From NCBI RefSeq assembly GCF_004634245.1, contig NZ_SJTF01000013.1, forward strand, positions 101,631 through 165,630: a DNA stretch of 64,000 nt, given 5' to 3'. The notes under the pieces are model-generated. The model searched no databases, was not told the origin of the DNA, and worked only from the letters and a program-made list of their open reading frames with translations. This DNA is from Flavobacterium foetidum. Its GTDB lineage: Bacteria; Bacteroidota; Bacteroidia; Flavobacteriales; Flavobacteriaceae. A program made the position numbers and the translations under genes. Shown in pieces: positions 26,894 to 36,000 of this stretch (position 1 is the first letter of the stretch; every line of letters starts with the position of its first letter).

Positions 26894-29185
26894 TTATTGA
26901 GCTTGTTTATTTTTTTTATTCTCTTTTTCCTGAGCGTCAATAACGGCAATTGCTGCCATATTAACCATCTCCTCTACGCTTGCTCCGAGTTGGAAAATGT
27001 GAACTGGTTTGCTCATTCCCATCATAATAGGTCCGATAGAATTTACTTTATACAACTCTTTAAGAAGCTTATAAGTAATATTCGCAGCTTCTAGATTTGA
27101 AAATATCAAAGTATTCACCTTTTTGCCTGCCAATTTAGAAAATGGAAATTTTTCCTGAAGCATTTCTGAATTTAGGGCAAAGTCAGCCTGAATTTCACCA
27201 TCTACGACCATATCCGGATGATTTTTATGCAAATACGCTACCGCTTCTCTAACTTTGGCTGCATTTTGATGCGTTGATGAACCAAAGTTTGAGTACGAAA
27301 CCATAGCGATTACTGGCTCGATTCCGAACATTTTAGCTGTTTTTGCCGTCATAAGTGCAATATTCACTAAATCTTCTGAAGACGGATTAATATTTATAGC
27401 TGTATCAGACAAGAACATCGGTCCACGTGAAGTGAGCATCATATTGGCAGTTGCAACCAATGAAGCTCCAGATGCTTTAGGAATCAGTTGAAGCATTGGC
27501 TTTACAACACTCGGATAACTTCTTGAATGACCTGTTACCAAAGCATCTGCTTCTCCTTCATTTACCATCATAGCTGCAAAGTAATTTCGTTCGCGCATGA
27601 ATTTTTCAGCATCAAGCTTAGAAACTCCCCTGCGTTCTCTTGACTCCCAGAATGACTGAGCAAAACGGTTCCGTCTCGCTTCTTCCTCGTTTGTTTTCGG
27701 ATCAATTATCTCCAAAACAGCATCAAAACCTAATTCTGTTTTTAATTCTAAGATAGTTTCTTTGTTTCCTAATAAAATTGGAAGACCAATTCCGTCTTCA
27801 TAAACGATCTGCGCCGCTTTTAAAACATTCAACTGATCAGCCTCAGCAAAAACAACTTTTTTAGGGTCTAATTTAGCTCGGTTTGTAATCAAACGCACCA
27901 TTTTATTATCGTTACCCATGCGTTCGCGAAGTGCATCTTCATAGGCTGTCCAGTCGGTAATAGGATTTTTTGCAACACCAGATTCCATTGCTGCTTTTGC
28001 AACTGCAGGTGCGACAACGGTAATCAATCGAGGATCGAACGGCTTAGGAATTATATATTCTTGCCCAAAACCAAGTTTTGTCGCTCCATAAGCTACGTTA
28101 ACCTGTTCCGGAACGGGTTCTTTTGCCAAAATAGCTAATGCTTTTACAGCAGCCATTTTCATTTCTTCGTTAATTTTTCTAGCACGAACATCTAATGCTC
28201 CTCTAAAAATATAAGGGAAGCCTAAAACATTATTTACTTGATTAGGAAAATCTGAGCGTCCCGTAGCCATAATAACATCTTTACGAGTTTCAACAGCTAG
28301 ATTATAATCGATTTCTGGATTAGGATTTGCCATCGCAAAAACAATCGGACTTTTCGCCATTGTAAGCAACATCTCTGGTGAAAGAATATTTCCAGAAGAC
28401 AATCCGATAAAGACATCTGCACCTTTTACGGCTTCTGCCAATTCGATTTTTTCTCCATTAACTGCATATTTCAGTTGCAGTTCTGATAGCGAGGGATTAT
28501 CTTTTGTTAAAAGCCCTTTACTGTTAAACATTAAGATGTTTTCAACTTTTACTCCTAAGGAGACATACAAATCTGTACAGGCTATTGCAGCAGATCCTGC
28601 TCCCGACACTACCATTTTTACATCTTCAGCTTTTTTTCCTGCCAATTCAAGCGCATTGATTAAGGCAGCTGAAGAAATAATTGCCGTTCCGTGCTGATCA
28701 TCGTGCATTACGGGAATATCCAACTCTTCGATTAACCTTCTTTCGATTTCAAAAGATTCTGGTGCTTTAATGTCTTCAAGGTTAATACCTCCAAAGGTTG
28801 GAGCAATATTTTTTACAGTCTGAATAAATTCTTCAACATTTTTTGTATCTACTTCGATGTCAAAAACATCGATATCAGAGAATATTTTAAACAATAGACC
28901 TTTTCCTTCCATTACAGGTTTTCCTGCTTCTGGACCAATATCACCAAGACCTAATACGGCTGTACCATTTGAAATTACGGCAACTAAATTACCTTTTGCT
29001 GTATATTTATAGACGTCTTCGATGTTTTCTGCAATTGCTAAACAAGGTTCTGCAACTCCCGGCGAATAAGCCAGCGATAAGTCTCTCTGAGTTGCATATT
29101 TTTTTGTTGGAACTACCTGAATTTTTCCTGGAGTTGGCTCTGCGTGGTACAGTAATGCCTCTCTTTTTTTACTCTCTTTGTTCAT
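26894..29185 (-). CDS. maeB: NADP-dependent malic enzyme with C-terminal phosphotransacetylase-like domain
   Basis: 763 residues, the length of the hybrid MaeB class. Residues about 1-425 are malic enzyme (oxidative decarboxylation of malate to pyruvate): SLAYSPGVAEPCLAI, HDDQHGTAII and the nucleotide-binding VVSGAGSAAIACTDL. Residues about 430-755 resemble phosphate acetyltransferase (ALVTGHSRSYPSVVKPML), which in known hybrids is regulatory, responding to acetyl-CoA, rather than catalytic. It is a single-gene unit: a -7 element is upstream and the next gene upstream ends in a terminator. Confidence 0.96.
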   Translation of the reverse strand: MNKESKKREALLYHAEPTPGKIQVVPTKKYATQRDLSLAYSPGVAEPCLAIAENIEDVYKYTAKGNLVAVISNGTAVLGLGDIGPEAGKPVMEGKGLLFKIFSDIDVFDIEVDTKNVEEFIQTVKNIAPTFGGINLEDIKAPESFEIERRLIEELDIPVMHDDQHGTAIISSAALINALELAGKKAEDVKMVVSGAGSAAIACTDLYVSLGVKVENILMFNSKGLLTKDNPSLSELQLKYAVNGEKIELAEAVKGADVFIGLSSGNILSPEMLLTMAKSPIVFAMANPNPEIDYNLAVETRKDVIMATGRSDFPNQVNNVLGFPYIFRGALDVRARKINEEMKMAAVKALAILAKEPVPEQVNVAYGATKLGFGQEYIIPKPFDPRLITVVAPAVAKAAMESGVAKNPITDWTAYEDALRERMGNDNKMVRLITNRAKLDPKKVVFAEADQLNVLKAAQIVYEDGIGLPILLGNKETILELKTELGFDAVLEIIDPKTNEEEARRNRFAQSFWESRERRGVSKLDAEKFMRERNYFAAMMVNEGEADALVTGHSRSYPSVVKPMLQLIPKASGASLVATANMMLTSRGPMFLSDTAININPSSEDLVNIALMTAKTAKMFGIEPVIAMVSYSNFGSSTHQNAAKVREAVAYLHKNHPDMVVDGEIQADFALNSEMLQEKFPFSKLAGKKVNTLIFSNLEAANITYKLLKELYKVNSIGPIMMGMSKPVHIFQLGASVEEMVNMAAIAVIDAQEKENKKNKQAQ

Positions 29186-29209
29186 TATTTTAGCTTTTAT
29201 TCTAGCTTA

Positions 29210-29217
29210 CAAAGATA
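29210..29217 (-). promoter_or_regulatory. probable -7 element for the malic enzyme gene
   Basis: The minus strand reads TATCTTTG, matching TAnnTTTG, 25 bp before the ATG. No well-spaced TTG lies upstream. Confidence 0.5.
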
Positions 29218-29284
29218 TAAGTCTTCGTTTAAAATGGCATCGTTTTGCAATTTTCTTTTCTTAAAATTATATTTAAAACTCCGC

Positions 29285-29313
29285 AAAAAAATAGTCCAGA
29301 CAATCTGGACTAT
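29285..29313 (-). terminator. intrinsic terminator after the CBS-domain gene
   Basis: A 10-bp perfect stem, ATAGTCCAGA (29291-29300) with TCTGGACTAT (29304-29313), and a minus-strand T-tract at 29285-29291. Confidence 0.9.
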
Positions 29314-29340
29314 TCATAATAATGTATCTTTTGAGTTTTC

Positions 29341-29766
29341 TTATTGAGAAATATAAGAATTTAGATGATTTATAGTGTCTTTTTGTGATTCTATAATTGC
29401 TTTGACCACATCGCTGATAGAAATAATTCCAACCACGATTTCATTATCAATAACCGGCAAATGTCTTATTCTATTGGTGCTCATTAACTCCATGCAAGAA
29501 TCTAGATTGTCTGACAAAGTTATTGTTATTACATTTTTTTCCATGATTTCATGAACAAAGGTCTCTTTGGATGATTTGTCTTTCAAAACAATTTTTCTGG
29601 CATAATCCCGTTCCGAAAGTATTCCTTTTAAATTGTTGTCGTCTATTACCAAAATTGCTCCTATGTTTTTTTCGCCCATCACTTTCAAAGCCTCGTAAAC
29701 AGTATTTGTTGAAAGTACTGAATAAACATTTTTCCCTTTTGTGTTTAAAATTTGTTCTGCCGTCAT
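29341..29766 (-). CDS. CBS-domain pair protein
   Basis: 141 residues consisting of little more than two CBS domains (about 8-62 and 72-130). The repeated pattern is seen in ALKVMGEKNIGAILVIDDNN ... GILSERDYARKIV and CMELMSTNRIRHLPVIDNEI ... GIISISDVVKAII. CBS pairs bind adenosine nucleotides and act as energy or nucleotide sensors; no effector domain is fused, so the regulated partner is unknown. It stands alone between two terminators. The 205 bp upstream showed no clear promoter consensus. Confidence 0.93.
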   Translation of the reverse strand: MTAEQILNTKGKNVYSVLSTNTVYEALKVMGEKNIGAILVIDDNNLKGILSERDYARKIVLKDKSSKETFVHEIMEKNVITITLSDNLDSCMELMSTNRIRHLPVIDNEIVVGIISISDVVKAIIESQKDTINHLNSYISQ

Positions 29767-29971
29767 ATCTGAAAAATTTTGAATCCTATAAAGTTATAAA
29801 AAATTGATTACAATGTTTGGTTATTCTCTTTTTTATGATACGCAACTCATTCATTTTAAACATTATAAAACATAATTCAGCTTTTTGAATTTTTCTTGTA
29901 ATGAAGCTGTTATTTTACGAAGCTTTTTTATCGAAAATACATCAATTTGATTTTTTTGAGATTTAATTCAT

Positions 29972-30002
29972 AAAAAAACCTCTACTGTTTTTCAGAAGAG
30001 GT
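29972..30002 (-). terminator. intrinsic terminator of the adhesin/PorP/OmpA operon
   Basis: ACCTCT (29978-29983) pairs with AGAGGT (29997-30002), with an inner CTG/CAG stem around a five-T loop. The minus strand then runs into seven T. Confidence 0.85.
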
Positions 30003-30028
30003 CTTTGATTCTTAATGTTATAAATAAA

Positions 30029-32041
30029 TTACAAACTCACAATTATAAATTCGCTTCGTCTGTTCTGCATGTGTTCTTTTTCAGTGCATTGCACTCCGTC
30101 TGCACATTTGTTCACCAATTGCGTTTCTCCATATCCTTTGGCTGTTAAACGACTTGAATCTATCCCATTTTTTACCAACCAGTCTTTGGTTGACTGCGCT
30201 CTCTTGTCGGACAAAATCTGGTTGCTTGCAGCTGATGACCTACTGTCTGTATGAGAACGGATATCTAGTTTTATTGTTGAATATTCCTTTAAAACTGCGA
30301 CTAGCTTATTTAACTGAGGTTCAGATGTCTTTTTGATTGTAGCTTTATTAAGATCAAAGAAATTCATCGGAAGCTTGAGTACTTTTGCTAAATCTGTACC
30401 CACTTTTATAGGTCCGATATTTACTGGTTTGGCACCATTTTTTTTTATTTCGATAGTTTTCGCTGCAATCGGCTTAAACATTTTATTCATGTTAATGACA
30501 ATTGCTGTACTTCCGTTTTCTCTTTTTAGGCTTAGTTGCACTTCTTTTATACCGTATTCATTTTTAGAAGATCGGATGGAGTATTTTCTACCACATTTTA
30601 TTTTTGGGAAAATAAAATTTCCTTTTTCGTCAGAAATGATAGACTGTAAGGCATTAAGCTTTTCATCAAACAAAATTAAAGCGGCGCCGTTAAGTGTTTC
30701 AGTAGATTCTGCATCTACAACTGTTCCGGTTATATCTTGTTCGCAGATTAATCGTTTAGTCTCTGTAAATCGATAAATGTCGTCTAGTCCTTGTCCGTTT
30801 TCTCTGTTTGAAGAGAAAAAACCATTTCTGTTTTTGCTGTCAATAATAAAAGCAAAATCATCTTGCCTGCTGTTGATCGGTTCACCAACATTCTGAATTT
30901 CATCCAGCGGTTCGTTATCTTTTATCTTTGCAACGAAAACATCCAATCCACCTAATCCTGGACGTCCGTCTGAAGCAAAATAAAGTTCATTATCTCCTGA
31001 GATGAATGGGAACGTTTCTCTTCCTTCTGTATTAATTGCATTACCAAGATTTTCGGGAGCTCCAAAAGTTCCGTCTGCATTTATTTTTACTTTATACAAG
31101 TCTGACTGCCCTATAGTTCCTGGCATGTCTGAAACAAAATAAAGTGTCTTTTCGTCTAAACTTAACGCCGGATGTGCAGTGCTGTACTGATTGCTGTTAA
31201 AGGGAAGTTCTTTTACATTTCCCCATTCACCATTAATCAGTTCAGCTTTATAAAGTTTCAGAAGAGTCACTTTTTTATCATTTCTTCCTCTTTTTCCGTT
31301 AATAAAGTTATTTCGCGTAAAATACATTACACGTCCATCTTTTGTAAAAACAGGAGTCGATTCATTAAATTTCCTGTTTTCATTTTTAAGAAAAAGAATT
31401 GGCTTTCCCACGCTTCCATCTGGCATGAGAGCGGCTGTGTATAATTTAGAGAACGATTTGTTTGTCCATCGAAAACTTGCTTTTGCAATTCCGCCAGTAT
31501 CTCTCGCAGACGTAAATACAATTTTATTGTTTAAGACAATACTTCCGTATTCTGAATAAGGTGAATTGATTCCGGCATCGGCAATTTGAAAACGACCTGA
31601 ATTCAACTTAATTTCGTCTAAATAATTTTTATCATTTTGAATTAAAGATGCTCGTTTTTCTGATGCCGCTTTCTGATTGAATCTTTCTAAAACCTCATTG
31701 GCTTTGTTATAATTTCCAGCAGATTTAAGACACTGCGCATATCGGTACAAACATTCAGATTCTTGATTTTCATTGATTTTAAACAACTCTTCGTACCATT
31801 TTAGTGCATTTGAAAAATCACCAATGAAATAATAGGAATTAGCCAATCTTTGAACCGACCTTTCGTCTTTTTCATTTTTACTCAACAGAGCTTCATATGC
31901 TTTTATGGCATCTGCATAAGCATAATCCTCGTATTTTTTATCAGCCGATTTTAGTCCTAAGCTCGAAAAAGCATTCTGAGCATTCAGAGTAGAAAAAACA
32001 CCGACTAACAATAAAAAAAGCGTAATTATTTTGATTTTCAT
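30029..32041 (-). CDS. PorE-like OmpA family protein (TPR, beta-propeller, regulatory-like, OmpA)
   Basis: 670 residues with a signal peptide (1-21). Order of domains: TPR-like helices (about 25-135), a PD40-type beta-propeller (about 165-430, with repeats such as FTSARD, STPVFTKDGRVMYFTRN, HPALSLDEKTLYFVSD and FPFISGDNELYFASDG), a carboxypeptidase-regulatory-like beta-sandwich (about 440-520) and a C-terminal OmpA peptidoglycan-binding domain (about 555-670, with IRSHTDSRSS and LSDKRAQSTKDWLVKNGI). This is the architecture of the T9SS component PorE. It starts 11 bp after the PorP/SprF gene, so it likely anchors that partner to the cell wall. Whether it is the core T9SS protein or a locus-specific paralogue cannot be told; the context favours a paralogue. 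Confidence 0.9.
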   Translation of the reverse strand: MKIKIITLFLLLVGVFSTLNAQNAFSSLGLKSADKKYEDYAYADAIKAYEALLSKNEKDERSVQRLANSYYFIGDFSNALKWYEELFKINENQESECLYRYAQCLKSAGNYNKANEVLERFNQKAASEKRASLIQNDKNYLDEIKLNSGRFQIADAGINSPYSEYGSIVLNNKIVFTSARDTGGIAKASFRWTNKSFSKLYTAALMPDGSVGKPILFLKNENRKFNESTPVFTKDGRVMYFTRNNFINGKRGRNDKKVTLLKLYKAELINGEWGNVKELPFNSNQYSTAHPALSLDEKTLYFVSDMPGTIGQSDLYKVKINADGTFGAPENLGNAINTEGRETFPFISGDNELYFASDGRPGLGGLDVFVAKIKDNEPLDEIQNVGEPINSRQDDFAFIIDSKNRNGFFSSNRENGQGLDDIYRFTETKRLICEQDITGTVVDAESTETLNGAALILFDEKLNALQSIISDEKGNFIFPKIKCGRKYSIRSSKNEYGIKEVQLSLKRENGSTAIVINMNKMFKPIAAKTIEIKKNGAKPVNIGPIKVGTDLAKVLKLPMNFFDLNKATIKKTSEPQLNKLVAVLKEYSTIKLDIRSHTDSRSSAASNQILSDKRAQSTKDWLVKNGIDSSRLTAKGYGETQLVNKCADGVQCTEKEHMQNRRSEFIIVSL

Positions 32042-32052
32042 AGCTTATCGAA

Positions 32053-32964
32053 TTAAAAAAATCTTGGGGAAATCATTTTATTATACTTATTGAAAAACTC
32101 AAATCTTAAGAAAATTTCATGTGAACCAGAATTGTATTTTCTTAACTGAGTTGTTTCATGATCGTAACCATAACCTAAATACAATCCGTTTGTAATTTGA
32201 AATCCGGCCATGGCACTTACAGAAGCACTCCAGCGGTAAGCTAGACCTAGAACAAATTTGTCGTTGAACATAAAGTTTCCTGAAACATCTACTTGCAAGG
32301 GGGCGCCTTCTACCATTTTAGTCATTAAGGCAGGCTTAAACTTAACATACTGCAATCGATCCAGATTGAATACATATCCTGCGATTAAGTAATAATTGAT
32401 CTTTTCTTTAAAAATAGCTGTATCGTCATTGTTGTAACGATTGGTTTCTATAAAATTAGGTACCGACAAACCTACATAAGCACGATCGGAGTGCCAGTAA
32501 ACTCCTGCTCCAATATTGGGCGTGATTTTATTGTCTAAGTTCTGAAACTGCGGATCGTCCTGATTCTCGAAACTTAGTTTGTTGACATCAAGATTGAACA
32601 TATTTGCTGTTGCCTTAATCCCAAAAGACAAATCAAAACTTTCTGAAGTAGGAACTGTATAAGAGAAATCTGCAGACAAAGTATTTTCGTTTGTTGGTCC
32701 GATTTTATCATTTACCAACGAAACCCCCAGTCCTAATCTGTTATTATTAAGAGGAGTATTTACAGAAAATGTGCTGGTTTCTGGTGCACCGTCAAGACCT
32801 ACCCATTGTGTACGATACAAACCAAAAACGCTCAAAGCTCCCCTTGAACCCGCATATGCAGGATTGATTTCGATTGTATTATACATGTATTGTGTAAACT
32901 GAGCGTCTTGCTGAGCGCTACACCAAACAGAAAAAAACATAAAAACTAAAACTAATTTTTTCAT
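32053..32964 (-). CDS. PorP/SprF family type IX secretion membrane protein
   Basis: 303 residues with a signal peptide (1-17). QFTQYMYNTIEINPAYAGSRG (read as the hallmark near residues 22-42; first 20 residues decisive) and the alternating beta-strand pattern ending in LRFEFFNKYN are typical of PorP/SprF outer-membrane proteins. In F. johnsoniae SprF is needed for secretion of the adjacent adhesin SprB, and type B CTD substrates generally have a dedicated SprF-like partner. Here it lies 50 bp from the type B adhesin gene and 11 bp from the OmpA gene, so it is probably the dedicated secretion or attachment partner of that adhesin. Confidence 0.92.
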   Translation of the reverse strand: MKKLVLVFMFFSVWCSAQQDAQFTQYMYNTIEINPAYAGSRGALSVFGLYRTQWVGLDGAPETSTFSVNTPLNNNRLGLGVSLVNDKIGPTNENTLSADFSYTVPTSESFDLSFGIKATANMFNLDVNKLSFENQDDPQFQNLDNKITPNIGAGVYWHSDRAYVGLSVPNFIETNRYNNDDTAIFKEKINYYLIAGYVFNLDRLQYVKFKPALMTKMVEGAPLQVDVSGNFMFNDKFVLGLAYRWSASVSAMAGFQITNGLYLGYGYDHETTQLRKYNSGSHEIFLRFEFFNKYNKMISPRFF

Positions 32965-32980
32965 TTCGAAAGCTTTATAA

Positions 32981-33005
32981 GCGGTCCAGCATTAAACTGA
33001 ACCGC
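32981..33005 (-). other. intergenic stem-loop between adhesin and PorP/SprF genes
   Basis: GCGGT (32981-32985) pairs with ACCGC (33001-33005), and CAG (32987-32989) with CTG (32997-32999), across a single mismatch. On the minus strand it is followed by TTATAAAG rather than a T-run, so it is a weak terminator at best. It may be an RNA processing or 3'-protection element that sets different levels of the adhesin and the downstream mRNA. Confidence 0.5.
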
Positions 33006-33014
33006 ATATTATTT

Positions 33015-36000
33015 TTATTTATTAATGTATAAGTAACCTGATTGTTCGTGCGGTTTTGAGCTGCTGTCTTTATATTTTAAAATGTAGAAATAAGTTCCTA
33101 CCGGCAGACCGTCTGTTTGTTTGATTGTAGTTCTTCCTTCTGAAAATCCAACAAAGACGCGGTCTTCGTTGTTGTAGCGATTCATATTGAAAACCAAAAC
33201 TCCCCAGCGGTTATAAATTTCAACTGTATTATCAGGATAACATTCAATGCCCTGGATGTAGAATCTTGCATTTTTAGCATCGCCGTTTGGAGAGAAAGCG
33301 TTAAACACTTTGATTACACATCCATTTAATTCAAGAACAGTTGGCTTATCTCCATTAATAGTCGAATCATCCGACAGGTCTTCAACCATTACTCCTCTAG
33401 CACTGTTTCCTGAAACACTCGCCTGATTGGTTATGCTTCCGCGATTAATATCCTCTTGTGTTATTTTGTAAACTGCAGTAAAATTGGAGTCGTTCGATTC
33501 GTTTACATCCAAATCGATTGGGCTTCCGCTTACTACTACACCTGTTAGCGGATCTTTTAATGTAATTCCTTTTAACGGAACATTTCCTGTATTGGTTACT
33601 GTAAATTTGTATGTAATAGTTTCTCCTGAATTTGCAAAGCCGCTTGCGTTTTCATCATTAAACAATGCAGTTTTTACGACGGCAATCGCTGGTACTTCAA
33701 CAAAAACATTTACTACTGCCGTTGCACAGTTAAGTGAATTTACTTTATCGCACACCTCATAGGTAAGTGTATAATTTCCTCCCGGAGTATTTGGTTTAAC
33801 ATTTACGGTTCCATCTGTATTCCATTCAAAATATGCATTTGGAGTTAAGGTTGAAACTTTAACAGTGGCAGGATTTATCGGTTGTCCGTTGATTAAATCA
33901 TTATCTAAAACATTTACAAACTCAAGCGCACCATTAATTCCGTCAACACTTATATTAGTATCGTTAACCAAAGTAATCTGGTTCGGTTTTGATGGTCCAT
34001 TGCTAGTTATAACTACTACCTTAACTATAGCTTCTGTACAGTTCGAAGGATTCAGTTTCTCACAGATCGTATATTCCAGTTCATAAGTCCCGGCCGGAGG
34101 ATTCGCTCCAAGCGTTACGGTTCCGTCTGCATTCAGCGTCAGGTATCCTTTCGCATCTGGCGTCGAAGTTGTCAGCGTTACGTCTGAGGGAACCAATGGA
34201 AGTCCGTTTTTCGTGTCATTGTCGAATACGTTAACGCTCAAAGTCTGTGGATTGTTTGTTCCGATGACAGACGGAATAGCATCTGTATTTGCTACAAGAT
34301 TGCCAGCGCTCACCTGTACTACTGAAACCACCGTATCGCAGTTTGTCGGATTCGTGATTTCGCAGATGCTGTATTCCACATTGTAGTGTCCTGACGGAGT
34401 GTTCGGAGCAACCGTAACCGTTCCGTCCGCATTCAGCGTCAATCCTGGCGGAACCGTGATTCCGGTCAGTTTGACCTGTCCAGCAGAAGTTCCGATTACA
34501 ACCGGATTTCCGTTCAAGGTGTCGTTTTCTGTCAATGAGCCTGTTGTGCCGCCTGTGTTTCCGTTGATTGAGACAGTTGTTTCTGTTACCGCATCAATAA
34601 TTGGCATTCCTACCGTTACACTTACGGTATTCGAGCTGCAGTTCGAAGGATTCAGCTTCTCACAGATTGTATATGCCAGTTCATAAGTTCCGGCCGGAGG
34701 ATTCGCTCCAAGCGTTACGGTTCCGTCTGGATTCAGCGTCAGGTATCCTTTCGCATCTGGCGTCGAAGTTGTCAGCGTTACATCTGAAGGAACCAGTGGA
34801 AGTCCGTTTTTCGTGTCATTGTCGAATACGTTAACGCCCAAAGTCTGTGGATTGCTTGTTCCGATGACAGACGGAATAGCATCTGTATTTGCCACTAGAT
34901 TTCCTGCGCTCACCTGTACTACAGAAACTACCGTATCGCAGTTCGACGGATTCGTGATTTCGCAGATGCTGTATTCCACATTGTAGTTTCCTGACGGAGT
35001 GTTCGGAGCAACCGTCACAGTTCCGTCCGCATTCAGCGTCAATCCTGACGGAACATTGATTCCGGTCAGTTTGACCTGCCCGGCAGAAGTTCCGATTACC
35101 ACCGGATTTCCGTTCAACGTATCATTTGCTGCCAATGAGGCTGTTGTTCCGCCTGTGTTTCCGTTGACTGAGGCAGTTGTTTCGGTTACAGCATCGATAA
35201 TTGGCATTCCTACTATCACACTTACGGTATTCGAGCTGCAGTTCGAAGGATTCAGCTTCTCACAGATTGTATATGTCAATTCATAAGTTCCAGCCGGAGG
35301 ATTCGCTCCAAGCGTTACGGTTCCGTCTGGATTCAGCGTCAGGTATCCTTTCGGGTCTGGCGTCGAAGTTGTCAGCGTTACATCTGAAGGAACCAGTGGA
35401 AGTCCGTTTTTCGTGTCATTGTCGAATACGTTAACGCCCAAAGTCTGTGGATTGCTTGTTCCGATGACAGACGGAATAGCATCTGTATTTGCCACAAGAT
35501 TGCCCGCGCTCACCTGTACCACAGAAGTCGCCGTATCACAGTTTGTCGGATTGGTAATCTCGCAGATGCTGTATTCCACATTGTAGTTTCCTGACGGAGT
35601 GTTCGGAGCAACCGTAACCGTTCCGTCCGCATTCAGCGTCAATCCTGACGGAACATTGATTTCAGTCAGTTTGACCTGTCCAGCAGAAGTCCCGATTACC
35701 ACCGGATTTCCGTTCAGCGTGTCATTAGTTGTCAATGGAGCAGTAGTTCCGCCTGTGTTTCCGTTGATTGAAACTGTCGTTTCTGTTACGGCGTCAATTG
35801 TCGGTGCGCCTACTGTTACGATAGAAACCACCGTATCACAGTTTGTCGAATTCGTGATTTCGCAGATGCTGTATTCCACATTGTAGTTTCCTGACGTAGT
35901 GTTCGGAGCAACCGTAACCGTTCCGTCCGCATTCAGCGTCAATCCTGACGGAACATTGATTTCAGTCAGTTTGACCTGTCCAGCAGAAGTTCCGATTACA

